Origin: Thermoplasmata archaeon
GTDB lineage: Archaea; Thermoplasmatota; Thermoplasmata; Thermoplasmatales; Thermoplasmataceae
Length of the DNA: 16,945 nucleotides
Reading direction: 5' to 3'
Assembly (NCBI GenBank): GCA_021799755.1
Contig: JAJYZU010000011.1
Coordinates: 1-16,945, forward strand
Numbering within the stretch: position 1 is the first letter of the stretch; every line of letters begins with the position of its first letter. The position numbers were made by a program, and so were the translations under genes. Under the pieces are notes generated by a model. That model saw only the letters and a program-made list of their open reading frames with translations. It was not told the origin of the DNA and ran no database searches. This document shows, piece by piece, positions 1-6,986 of this stretch.

Positions 1-2
1 CT

Positions 3-800
3 CTTGCGCTTGCCATGGAACTTTTTGGCCAGGACTGGAAGCAGAACATACTTGAATTGAATGCGTCCAACGAGCGCGGAATAGATGTTATAAGGGAGAA
101 TGTAAAGGATTTCGCCCGTATAATGGCGTCCAATGAACTTGGATTCAAGATAATATTCCTGGACGAGGCTGACCAGCTGACTCCGGAGGCCCAGGCCGCG
201 CTGAGGAGAACCATGGAAGTATACTCCTCCACTACAAGATTCATATTTTCATGCAACTATTCCTCCCAGATTATACCCCCTATACAATCAAGAACGGTGG
301 TCATGCGCTTCAGACCCGTGAAACCAGAGGAGATGGTAAAGAGATTAAGGTACATATCCGATCAGGAGAAACTCACCATTGATAACGAGTCGCTTATGTC
401 CATTGCAGAGGCCTCTGAGGGAGACATGAGAAGAGCACTGAATGTTCTCCAGTCTGTTAAGGCGTCAGGTAACTCTGGAGCCATGAATATATTTGAGATA
501 CAGGGGATGGCCAACAAGGAGGCTTTCAGAAAACTCGCAGCAGCTTCCTTGGCCGGCCTGTTCAACGACGCGAGGGAAATGCTTGACAAGATGCTTATTG
601 AGGAGGGCCTTTCCGGAATCGACATTGTCAGGGGCATACACTCGGCAATCCGGAGAGAGAACATGCCAGCAAAGCAAAAGATTCAGGTGATAATGGCATT
701 AGGAGACGCTGAGTTTCGCCTTGTCGAGGGATCCAGCGACAACATACAGCTGGATGCAATGATAGCACGGATTTGCTATATAGGGCAGGAGATCAACTGA
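3..800 (+). CDS. rfcS: Replication factor C small subunit, 3' part (clamp loader ATPase)
   Basis: The frame is open from base 3, so the gene enters from outside the window and the N-terminal part with the Walker A loop is missing; the Met at base 15 is internal. The visible part has the RFC landmarks: NASNERGIDVIRENV, the Walker B box FLDEADQLT, the ALRRTME segment, the sensor SCNYSSQIIPPIQSR with its SRC-type arginine finger, and the GDMRRALNVLQ sensor-2 helix, followed by the C-terminal collar. RFC small subunits load the PCNA sliding clamp onto primed DNA at the replication fork. This is a host housekeeping gene lying just upstream of the tRNA used as integration site. Identification is secure at family level. 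Confidence 0.95.
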   Translation, partial: LALAMELFGQDWKQNILELNASNERGIDVIRENVKDFARIMASNELGFKIIFLDEADQLTPEAQAALRRTMEVYSSTTRFIFSCNYSSQIIPPIQSRTVVMRFRPVKPEEMVKRLRYISDQEKLTIDNESLMSIAEASEGDMRRALNVLQSVKASGNSGAMNIFEIQGMANKEAFRKLAAASLAGLFNDAREMLDKMLIEEGLSGIDIVRGIHSAIRRENMPAKQKIQVIMALGDAEFRLVEGSSDNIQLDAMIARICYIGQEIN

Positions 801-811
801 ATTCTATAAAA

Positions 812-883
812 GGGCCGGTAGATCAGCGGTAGATCGCCTGCTTCGCAAGCAGGAGGCCTCGGGTTCAAATCCCGACCGGTCCA
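812..883 (+). tRNA. tRNA-Ala, anticodon CGC
   Basis: The sequence folds as a complete cloverleaf. The acceptor stem GGGCCGG/CCGGTCC has the G3:U70 wobble pair that marks alanine tRNAs. The D stem is GATC/GATC, the anticodon stem CCTGC/GCAGG encloses loop TTCGCAA with anticodon CGC, and the T arm TCGGG-TTCAAAT-CCCGA is followed by discriminator A at 883. No CCA is encoded and no intron is seen. The gene remained whole after integration because its 3' part is repeated in the element. It lies 11 bases after rfcS and may be co-transcribed with it. Confidence 0.96.
840..883 (+). repeat. attL: tRNA-Ala 3' part
   Basis: This is the left copy of the 44-bp direct repeat, running from the anticodon stem/loop to the discriminator base of the tRNA. 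It is identical to 16819-16862, and the two flanks diverge immediately on both sides. Read on the minus strand it encodes the integrase peptide DRSGFEPEASCLRS, in the same frame as at attR. Confidence 0.95.
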
Positions 884-1036
884 CTCTGAATTTTTCTAAC
901 TCCGCATGCAAAAGAAAAGACGGGTTACTTCGCCAGGCTTTCAGGCAGGAGGTCATGAACATGGAAAGATTAAGCCCATAGGCTCTGGCACTCTCTGCAA
1001 GCTCACTGTCAACGAACAAACTCACCCTCTTTTTTT

Positions 1037-1060
1037 GTGTCACTATACGCATAGTGACAC
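1037..1060. promoter_or_regulatory. Perfect inverted repeat over the integrase start codon
   Basis: The arms GTGTCACTAT (1037-1046) and ATAGTGACAC (1051-1060) surround ACGC. The integrase ATG (minus, 1050-1052) lies at the loop edge. The octamer CTATACGC of this site recurs inverted at 1131-1138, about 80 bases upstream of the gene. It is either an operator, possibly for the RHH domain of the integrase itself, or an mRNA hairpin hiding the start codon. Its role is inferred. Confidence 0.6.
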
Positions 1061-1160
1061 ACTCGAATTAATGAAATTCATGGTTTTATTCTTGAATAAA
1101 GATATTTATTTCTGGAATTTTGTGTAAATAGCGTATAGGAATAATATCACTTATAAATAG

Positions 1161-1469
1161 ACATTTGTAAAATTTGTAAAATCCCATTTTACTGTCATTT
1201 TACACTTTTCGAGCCTAGGGAAAAGCCATTTGTAAAAAATGTAAAATTTGTAAAACGATTCTGCATGCATACTACCATGAGACATGAGGATCGTCTTACC
1301 ATGATAATAATTATCATGTTTTAACCGTGTTAAATATTGTCATTGTCTCGCGCGCACATGAAGTGTGTGCATGTCATTTTACAAATTTTACAAATTTTAC
1401 ATTGCTAGGGAATACAGAGTTTACAATCAAAATTCTTCCATTTTACAAATTTTACAAATTTTACATTTG
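1161..1469. repeat. Symmetrical iteron-like region; candidate origin or partition site
   Basis: The gene-free stretch 1053-1590 is AT-rich. It holds blocks of TTTGTAAAA at 1161-1182 and 1227-1257, and blocks of the reverse complement TTTTACAAA at 1374-1402 and 1438-1469. Both the inner and the outer block pairs are centred near 1315. Close to that centre lies the perfect palindrome CATGATAAT-A-ATTATCATG (1300-1318). CTAGGGAA also occurs twice (near 1214 and 1405). Repeated iterons plus AT-rich DNA next to no gene are usual for plasmid replication origins or centromere-like sites; the assignment is an inference. Nothing recognisable is seen in 1470-1590. Confidence 0.6.
1300..1318. repeat. Central palindrome of the iteron region
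   Basis: CATGATAAT and ATTATCATG form 9-bp perfect arms around a single A. The site sits within a few bases of the midpoint of the surrounding inverted repeat blocks, so it could be a dimer binding site or the unwinding point. Confidence 0.6.
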
Positions 1470-1590
1470 AATCATTATAAATTAAATGAATTATTAAACT
1501 TCTTCCTTGAAATGGGCTAAGTCATGGTGAGATAGCGTTGTTACTCAAGGATAGCACTCAAATCATCTAAATTAATAGAGGAGGAGTAGT

Positions 1591-2610
1591 TCAATTTTCT
1601 AACAAAGATGCCTCACTAAGTAGTGCACTAAACTCCCTAGAAAGCACAGAACCTACTTTATACCATTTCGCTTTATCAACATAAAAGAGCAGGTCTGGTA
1701 GGAAATATATATTGTTGTAAATTGAGAAAAAGCATACAGTAAATCCTGACATTCCCCAAATAAAATTGAAATCCGCGCTTTTGCTCCACCACTCATTAAA
1801 CTCTCTCTTGTATAAGGCCTTTAACTTTAGAAAATCTCTGATTCCAAATTTATCAAATTTCTTGATAAACCTCTGGATAATTTCTTTGTCCTTTACCACC
1901 AATGACAGTTGTTTCTTTTCATCTTCGGAGAGGGAAGTGATTCTCTTAAAGTCTTTTGGTTTTGTTCGAGCTGAATAATTGTGCATTACCTTTAGTGTGG
2001 AAGCGGGACTCAATCCATAGAGCATGCCGCAATATGTCCATGCCATAAACACTGCGCTTCGTACCTTATTATCTATTATAAAGTGGACACTTTCCCTTAC
2101 TATCTCCGGAAGAGTTATCTCTTTATTCAGAGTGGAAACAAGCTTAGAAAGAATCTTGTATATCTCCTCGAGTGAGGTGTTCGTTTCTCCGTTAGGACTA
2201 AAGATGTACTTACCGTTGTAAGAGCATTTAACAGAAGATATGTCTACACTGGAATCTTCAGAATTTATAACCATTTCAGAAATCCGTTCGTAAATTCCTT
2301 TCTTACGGGGAACAACATCAATTAAGGACGTCTCGGATCCAATTAGGTCATCTAACACATCCAACTCTTCTTCTATTACTTCATTTATCGGAATATTTCT
2401 TCTTTTTAGAAACATATTGAGAAATACCTTTTTTCTTACATCGTTAGTTGAAATCATATAGGAAGTTTCCAATATTAGTCCACTAAGTATTTCACTCAAG
2501 GGCGGTATCTCTGTCAGGTCATAGCCAGATTGCAGGTAAAGAGTCCTGTAATTCTGTAGTGTTTTCATTTCTTCACAGCTAAAATTAACTGCGATTCTGT
2601 CGGAAGCCAT
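1591..2610 (-). CDS. Unknown protein with possible N-terminal RHH domain
   Basis: A 339-residue product results if translation starts at ATG 2610. A TATA box at 2629-2637 lies about 23 bases upstream, so a leaderless transcript would begin at this codon; a longer frame from 2652 is less likely. The N-terminus (RIAVNFS strand, an EEMKTLQNYR helix, then a PLSEILSGLILE helix) has the outline of an RHH domain with an insertion. The rest is mostly helical, without a motif I recognise; residues about 185-225 (FIIDNKVRSAVFMAWTYCGM) and the C-terminal third are rich in aromatic residues. The gene is clearly more AT-rich than the central operon, suggesting a separate origin. It is divergent from a small RHH gene. 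Function unknown. Confidence 0.75.
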   Translation of the reverse strand: MASDRIAVNFSCEEMKTLQNYRTLYLQSGYDLTEIPPLSEILSGLILETSYMISTNDVRKKVFLNMFLKRRNIPINEVIEEELDVLDDLIGSETSLIDVVPRKKGIYERISEMVINSEDSSVDISSVKCSYNGKYIFSPNGETNTSLEEIYKILSKLVSTLNKEITLPEIVRESVHFIIDNKVRSAVFMAWTYCGMLYGLSPASTLKVMHNYSARTKPKDFKRITSLSEDEKKQLSLVVKDKEIIQRFIKKFDKFGIRDFLKLKALYKREFNEWWSKSADFNFIWGMSGFTVCFFSIYNNIYFLPDLLFYVDKAKWYKVGSVLSREFSALLSEASLLEN

Positions 2611-2628
2611 GTTTAGTAATGAATTGGA

Positions 2629-2637
2629 ATATATATA
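2629..2637 (-). promoter_or_regulatory. TATA box of the gene starting at 2610
   Basis: An alternating AT tract (read TATATATA on the minus strand) is centred about 23 bases before the ATG at 2610, as expected for a leaderless archaeal transcript. The 83-base divergent region also has a plus-strand TATA-like GTATATAC at 2677-2684 and repeated TTTAGT/TTAGTA words that might be operators. Confidence 0.6.
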
Positions 2638-2693
2638 CTTCTTATGGAACAATGCGACAACTATTTAGTCAAGTATGTATATACCTTAGTAGT

Positions 2694-2879
2694 ATGTCAG
2701 TCTATGAATCAAGGTCTAAGGTCATGCTGTCAATAGGAACCGTGGAAAAGGCCATGATAAAAGATAAGGCCAGAAATTATAGAATGTCCGTTTCGAGGTT
2801 CATGGTTATTGCTGCTCTTAATTTTGAACCTGGTTACAAGCCCCTTAAAGACAAGGAGTTGGAGGTACCCAAGCAATGA
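2694..2879 (+). CDS. Small ribbon-helix-helix transcriptional regulator
   Basis: This is a 61-residue protein. SKVMLSIGTVEKAMIKDKAR followed by NYRMSVSRFMVIAALNFE fits an RHH domain: a short beta strand for DNA contact, helix 1, a turn and helix 2 (compare Arc, CopG). Such proteins act as dimers or higher oligomers that repress their own and neighbouring promoters. The start is uncertain. ATG 2694 keeps the whole RHH fold, but the TATA-like GTATATAC at 2677-2684 is rather near, and the frame is open from 2619 with other ATGs at 2619 and 2652. It is divergent from the unknown gene at 2610 and lies 100 bases before the main operon, so it is a candidate regulator of either. Confidence 0.7.
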   Translation: MSVYESRSKVMLSIGTVEKAMIKDKARNYRMSVSRFMVIAALNFEPGYKPLKDKELEVPKQ

Positions 2880-2892
2880 CAATAAAAAAGAG

Positions 2893-2906
2893 GGCCCCGA
2901 AGGGCC
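2893..2906 (+). other. GC-rich hairpin before the main operon
   Basis: GGCCC (2893-2897) and GGGCC (2902-2906) pair around the loop CGAA, just after the stop of the RHH gene and preceded by an A-rich run. It could be an mRNA 3' hairpin or a leader element of the operon. No T-run follows, so it is not a typical archaeal terminator. Confidence 0.35.
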
Positions 2907-2979
2907 AATTGAGATTGTTCCGCATCCCCTCGGTTCAGTCTCCTCATCCGTCATACACCCCAAACAAAGGAGGTAAGTT

Positions 2980-5514
2980 ATGACCAATTCTAACTATACG
3001 AAAGGAGTAAATAAGCATAGCGGAAAATCTCGCAAAGTTCCTGAAACAGCAGATTTCGGAGATGAGGAAATCAAGGTCGATCCTGCACTCGTCAGGGCAA
3101 AGCGTGAGATGCTCAGGCTTCTGGATGATGAATACAGCAATGCATATTTTGGCAAGACCAAAGCCGAGGAGGGGACCGCTGAAGAGGTTGAAAAAAAGAT
3201 CGCTGAATGGGCACTGAACAACGGCCTTGACTTCTTTGGTAACTTCAATCCGTTCATGGCAGCGTCCAAGGTTGGAATCTATAAAAATCTCGAACACGAC
3301 AAGCGGATCGAATTTTTCATGAAAATTCCCGAGCATGACACCATGAGTGCAGAGGTGCAGCAGTACACTCATCCGCTAGTGGCCGAATACCTGAAGAATC
3401 TCCAGGATGAGGGGGCAATAACTGCACCGCTGAATGCTGATGGTTCACACATCCTCGTCGCTGACCCGAAGAACCGTGCGATATACGACAGCACACTGAA
3501 GGTCCAGGTTAATGGGGATGCCGAAGTTGAGACTCTGACGGTATCTGACAGTGACTTCATGATAAAGGCTATCCCGGAAAACGTGAAAATTTATAATCCA
3601 ACTCTTCCAGGAAAGGCCCGCAAGGTCGAGTTTGATGCAATTTCAGGCATAAACTCATCAAGGATCCACATAGGACCTTCTACCGACAAGGATGCGGTGT
3701 CCACCCTGGAGCAGCTAGGGCTAGTCATGGACAAGACGCATGCCATGGATACCTTCCGTCAGGCCATAGCTGCATACGTCGAATCCGGAAAGGCAGAGCA
3801 GTTAACTGGTATGGATACGCCTGGCTTTTACAAGAATCCCCACACTAATGGGATATTTTCAATTGGATACCGATTAAGGGAGGTCTCTCGAGAGGAACTC
3901 AAGACTGCTCTCAATGCACTCAACCGGATATCTGGTGAATTCCCAAAGAGCCTGAAGCGTTTTTCCGTTGTGGTAAAACACTCACTTTCCGCTCCGTTTT
4001 CATACTATCTCCGCCAGCAGAAAATATACCCACAGCACCTCATGTTCTATGGAATTACAGGAACCTCCAAGACTGCATTGATGCTGATGAATCATGGCAT
4101 ATGGGGGCTTTGGGACCCGGAAAGCAGCAACCACGGTTTCTTTATCTCCGGTGCTGAAGCAGATACTCCTTCCAGGATAGGTGAAAGGCTCGAACAGGGG
4201 ACTTTCACGGTTATTGTGGACGAAGGAGAGGGGCTTTTCCTGAAATCTGATGGACGTGAGAACGTGCCTGTAATCGGCATCCTGAAGCATGCAATGCAGA
4301 GCCTCGTTTCAAGGCAGACCAGTGACAGGGGAGCATTCCAGGCCCTGGCCTCCATTGCCATAGCCTCAAACGTAAAGCCGCCAAAGGGTGCAGCTCCCAT
4401 CCTGTCAAGAATGGCGACATACGAGTCCGGAAGCAATGAGCAGATCCATGCCAGCCTGGCCGAAAAGGAGAAATTCCAGAAATTGGAAAATGAGCTGTAC
4501 CCACAGCTTGAGCCAATCGGACAGTATGTGGCATCAAAGGTGCTCGCAAATCCTGAAATATTGACTTCCGATTTTGAGGCATTCGGTGAATCAATTCTAC
4601 GAGAAATGTATGCTTTTGCAGGGCTGGATGTTCCGGAATTTGTAGGGCTGCACGCAGAACCAACATCGATTGAGGACCTGGACCGGGATATAAGGGAGGA
4701 GATCCGAACTTTCCTGTACAGGTCAAACCTTGATGCTCATTCACGGAATATCGGAAGAACAGGGATACTCAAAACGAGTGCAGGGGGCAACGAATATCCG
4801 GACTATGACGACCGAACCAATGTTCCAGCTGCGGAAAAGATTGAGGTAGCGATTAAGTCCGGTCTGGTTCCATGGCAGATCTTCAAGGATACAAAGGGTG
4901 TGCAGCAGGTAATCCTTACCACTGCCTTTGCAAAGGAAATTTCTAAGATTGCAGGAGAGGCATACAACCTCCAGTCAATAGGCGAATTACTAGGGTTTGA
5001 AGTGAAACTTTCCAGGATAAATTCAGGACCAGTATGGTCTATAATAACTGACTTTGAAAACTACATCAAGTTCATAGTCCCACATATGGAGGATTCCCGG
5101 TCAAAGAATTCGGAAATGGAGGCCCTCAAAGCAACTGAATCTTCAATGGTGAAGGAAAAGAAGGAGAAAATAGAAGGCCCATGGAAGTCTTCAGAAAACT
5201 CCACGAACCAGGAGACACCAATTCCTGAAGAATCTAAGGACAAAACGGATAAAGAATCAGGAGAGGGCATAACAGAAACCAAAACAGCAGATAATGTTTC
5301 AATGGACCCTGTCCTCAAACACCTAATTGACTGCACTTTCAATAGCTCAAAGAAATTCAAGACAGTCCATGAACTCTTCAGAGAACGCCCCCAAACTATT
5401 GACTGGTCCGAGGCTTTCATTTACAAGCATCTCGAGGAAGAGGTATCCAAAGGCACCGTAGTCAGGAAAGGGATCGGATATGGGTACAGGGATATTGTGG
5501 AGGGAAGCTCATGA
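2980..5514 (+). CDS. Large AAA+/P-loop ATPase, putative replication initiator/helicase
   Basis: An 844-residue protein heads the operon. The start ATG 2980 has a strong Shine-Dalgarno AGGAGGT at 2968-2974. The ATPase core has an unusual Walker A, GITGTSKT (358-365, with Ser where Gly is usual before Lys), a Walker B VIVDEGEG (D414, E415), a sensor-like IASN (N464) and a possible arginine finger SRM (R477). A highly charged linker covers about residues 700-765, and a winged-helix-like domain (about 770-840) ends the protein. GTSKT, DE, N and SR in this order recall MCM-type helicases; the PFSYYL...GITGTSKT...HGIWG pattern also recalls DUF927-type plasmid helicases. I infer DNA unwinding or origin recognition for the element. 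The N-terminal 340 residues match nothing I know, and no primase motif is seen. Confidence 0.7.
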   Translation: MTNSNYTKGVNKHSGKSRKVPETADFGDEEIKVDPALVRAKREMLRLLDDEYSNAYFGKTKAEEGTAEEVEKKIAEWALNNGLDFFGNFNPFMAASKVGIYKNLEHDKRIEFFMKIPEHDTMSAEVQQYTHPLVAEYLKNLQDEGAITAPLNADGSHILVADPKNRAIYDSTLKVQVNGDAEVETLTVSDSDFMIKAIPENVKIYNPTLPGKARKVEFDAISGINSSRIHIGPSTDKDAVSTLEQLGLVMDKTHAMDTFRQAIAAYVESGKAEQLTGMDTPGFYKNPHTNGIFSIGYRLREVSREELKTALNALNRISGEFPKSLKRFSVVVKHSLSAPFSYYLRQQKIYPQHLMFYGITGTSKTALMLMNHGIWGLWDPESSNHGFFISGAEADTPSRIGERLEQGTFTVIVDEGEGLFLKSDGRENVPVIGILKHAMQSLVSRQTSDRGAFQALASIAIASNVKPPKGAAPILSRMATYESGSNEQIHASLAEKEKFQKLENELYPQLEPIGQYVASKVLANPEILTSDFEAFGESILREMYAFAGLDVPEFVGLHAEPTSIEDLDRDIREEIRTFLYRSNLDAHSRNIGRTGILKTSAGGNEYPDYDDRTNVPAAEKIEVAIKSGLVPWQIFKDTKGVQQVILTTAFAKEISKIAGEAYNLQSIGELLGFEVKLSRINSGPVWSIITDFENYIKFIVPHMEDSRSKNSEMEALKATESSMVKEKKEKIEGPWKSSENSTNQETPIPEESKDKTDKESGEGITETKTADNVSMDPVLKHLIDCTFNSSKKFKTVHELFRERPQTIDWSEAFIYKHLEEEVSKGTVVRKGIGYGYRDIVEGSS

Positions 5515-5870
5515 TAGAACTCCGGGGACCCTGGGTGTTCAACAACGGCATGAATTCAGGATACCTCGATTCTCTCTACCTGGTCCTGGAGAGAGATGAG
5601 ATGCATTACTATCGGAGATTCGGGGGTTTTACCATTTCAAGGGAGACATACGATTACGCCATGTCAAAGGGAGTCAAGTATTACGAGATTCACTACCTCC
5701 CTTTTATGAACGTCCTGATTTTCAGGCTGGAAGATTTCAGGCAGGGGCAGAGAGTCATGTTTTCCGGAGAGATCCAGTACGTTCTTCCTAAGAGCAGGGC
5801 AATAATGTCGTTCTCGGTAAGGGAATTCGTGCCGCAGCACATGGAACCCATTGGGAGGGACCAACAATGA
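5511..5870 (+). CDS. Conserved-operon protein of unknown function, 119 aa
   Basis: The start overlaps the stop of the AAA+ gene by ATGA (5511-5514), so translation is probably coupled. The protein is rich in aromatic residues and looks mostly beta (runs such as YLDSLYLVLE, YYEIHYLPFMNVLIFRLE, MSFSVREFV), with no signal peptide and no membrane helix. I recognise no family. The tight coupling suggests a partner of the AAA+ protein or of the GINS-like protein that follows. Confidence 0.75.
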   Translation: MIELRGPWVFNNGMNSGYLDSLYLVLERDEMHYYRRFGGFTISRETYDYAMSKGVKYYEIHYLPFMNVLIFRLEDFRQGQRVMFSGEIQYVLPKSRAIMSFSVREFVPQHMEPIGRDQQ

Positions 5871-6097
5871 CCCAGCTCACCTTCGACAGCTTTCTCCGGG
5901 AAGAGAAAAACGCATCCCCGGAAGCCGGGAAGAACAAAGCGGAATCCTCAGTTCTGGTCCTCATACTGAAGGATTTCAGCGTTGCCTGGACGGACCGGAA
6001 CTGGTACCTGCATGAACAGGACCTGGTCTACCTGGATCCAAGGTTGGCTTTGCTGCTTGCTGAAAGGGGCATCGCAAGAAGGACGGAGGTATCATAG
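5867..6097 (+). CDS. Small protein resembling the GINS B-domain
   Basis: This 76-residue product starts within the ATGA overlap at 5867-5870. After a charged N-terminal 25 residues, the segment SVLVLILKDFSVAWTDRNWY followed by LHEQDLVYLDPRLALLLAERGIA follows the pattern of the small beta-rich B-domain of archaeal Gins51/Sld5: hydrophobic strands, F, a D before an aromatic Y, then D-L-V-x-L, then an A-L-L helix ending in G-I-A. The helical GINS A-domain is absent. In archaea GINS joins MCM and the Cdc45/RecJ homologue to form the active replicative helicase. Standing two genes after the AAA+ protein, it may be an element-encoded cofactor. Assignment is by eye and tentative. Confidence 0.55.
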   Translation: MTQLTFDSFLREEKNASPEAGKNKAESSVLVLILKDFSVAWTDRNWYLHEQDLVYLDPRLALLLAERGIARRTEVS

Positions 6098-6098
6098 C

Positions 6099-6296
6099 AT
6101 GGTTGACCAACCGGACCAGAGGTTCTATGAGATAGGCTTCAGCGAGGGGATACGCACGGCAATCACGCTGATGAGAACCAGGGGATACGACAGGGCACTC
6201 AAGGCCCTTGAGAGAATGCTTGAGAATTCACAGTCAAGGCCTCCCGCCAGCATGATAGAGACGAGAGGCCATGACACCACCAATATGGAGGCATGA
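6099..6296 (+). CDS. Small helical protein of unknown function, 65 aa
   Basis: ATG 6099 has a GGAGGT Shine-Dalgarno at 6085-6090, 8 bases upstream, so it was preferred to the longer frame from 5982, which overlaps the previous gene. The product reads as a helical hairpin (RFYEIGFSEGIRTAITLM, then YDRALKALERMLENS) with a polar tail. The GFSEG-x-A pattern is common in small soluble helical proteins and gives no function. It lies in the operon with 1-4 base spacing on both sides. Confidence 0.65.
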   Translation: MVDQPDQRFYEIGFSEGIRTAITLMRTRGYDRALKALERMLENSQSRPPASMIETRGHDTTNMEA

Positions 6297-6300
6297 GAAT

Positions 6301-6717
6301 ATGGAAGCAGAACAAAAAAGGATATCGGAAACGGGAGTAGGGCTTGCCGTTCCGGTTACTAGGACCGCCCTGTGCAGAGGAACCGCAACAGAAGAGAGGA
6401 AATTGCACCAGCTGGAATCGTCACTAAGAAACCTGGAGATGAAATGGGCAGGAAGGATCTACGAGGACAGGGATCCTCCATCCATCTATGGGCCTTACCC
6501 ATCAGATATCCTGGAAAGCGAGGCAAATCAACTCATGGCCAATTTCGGGTTCAGGCTTGTGGACGAGGCAGCCCTGGAGTTTGACACCTTCAATAAGTCG
6601 GTGAAGGTGCAAATATACGAACCGGATATTGCTGTTGCCTATACCTACATCCCTGCAATCGCCACGAATGGATATCATTTCCAGCAGATCCGATCCATAA
6701 GGATGGTGAAGCTATGA
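6301..6717 (+). CDS. Protein of unknown function, 138 aa
   Basis: ATG 6301 is preferred over the in-frame 6271 because a GGAGGC site lies just upstream (6286-6291). The product has a helical segment (ATEERKLHQLESSLRNLEMKW), then a mixed part with YGPYPSDILESEANQLM and a C-terminal half of likely beta strands (KVQIYEPDIAVAYTYIPAI). No motif is recognised. The next gene starts inside its stop (ATGA, 6714-6717). Confidence 0.7.
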   Translation: MEAEQKRISETGVGLAVPVTRTALCRGTATEERKLHQLESSLRNLEMKWAGRIYEDRDPPSIYGPYPSDILESEANQLMANFGFRLVDEAALEFDTFNKSVKVQIYEPDIAVAYTYIPAIATNGYHFQQIRSIRMVKL

Positions 6718-6986
6718 CTGGATCGATCCTGAAGCCTGAGGATATGGATTTCCTTCTCAACTGCTTGGAAGAGATAACTATCCTGAGGAGGGATGAAGAG
6801 AAGCTGACTGGACTACTCAATTCTGAGCACTTCCTTTCGGAGGCACTATTCAGCACAACATCATCCATAGTGGAGCTTATACTCGGCGACTACTCCATAG
6901 AGGGAATTGAATCCCTGATAGCTGCTGTCAGGAGCGGAAAGATCTCCGCTGGACCTTCAAGAGAGGTAAGCGTCAATGTACGATAA
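6714..6986 (+). CDS. Acidic helical protein of unknown function, 90 aa
   Basis: It starts in an ATGA overlap with the previous gene and ends 11 bases inside the next. The product is acidic and mostly helical (EDMDFLLNCLEEITILRRDE, then a leucine-rich segment and IEGIESLIAAVRSG), and could form a dimerising bundle. No family is recognised; operon position is the only hint. Confidence 0.65.
   Translation: MTGSILKPEDMDFLLNCLEEITILRRDEEKLTGLLNSEHFLSEALFSTTSSIVELILGDYSIEGIESLIAAVRSGKISAGPSREVSVNVR

Larger units (their letters stand above)
804..1052 (-). pseudogene. Integrase N-terminal fragment, int(N), with RHH-like domain
   Basis: This minus-strand frame starts at ATG 1052, runs into the tRNA and stops at 804, giving 82 residues. 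Residues about 9-41 (RVSLFVDSEL, then two helices) match the ribbon-helix-helix pattern of CopG/CcdA-type DNA-binding proteins. From residue 58 the sequence is encoded by the tRNA repeat (DRSGFEPEASCLRS), and the last 11 residues are antisense tRNA. In the circular form the frame continues through the repeat into the catalytic part at 16030-16818: 57 residues up to the GTG valine codon at 882-884 plus 276 residues, or 333 in total. SSV1 integrase has a similar length and a GFEP peptide at the same kind of position. The fragment may still be made as a stand-alone RHH protein. The start codon lies inside a 24-base palindrome. Confidence 0.85.

Noticed and set aside
1161..1469. Repeated AT-rich units as a CRISPR array
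   Set aside because: Units are 9-bp iterons in both orientations, without regular spacers of 30-40 bases and without cas genes; an origin-like structure fits better.
4211..4744. Long minus-strand frame (177 codons)
   Set aside because: It lies wholly inside the AAA+ gene opposite its conserved motifs; composition is that of an antisense shadow.
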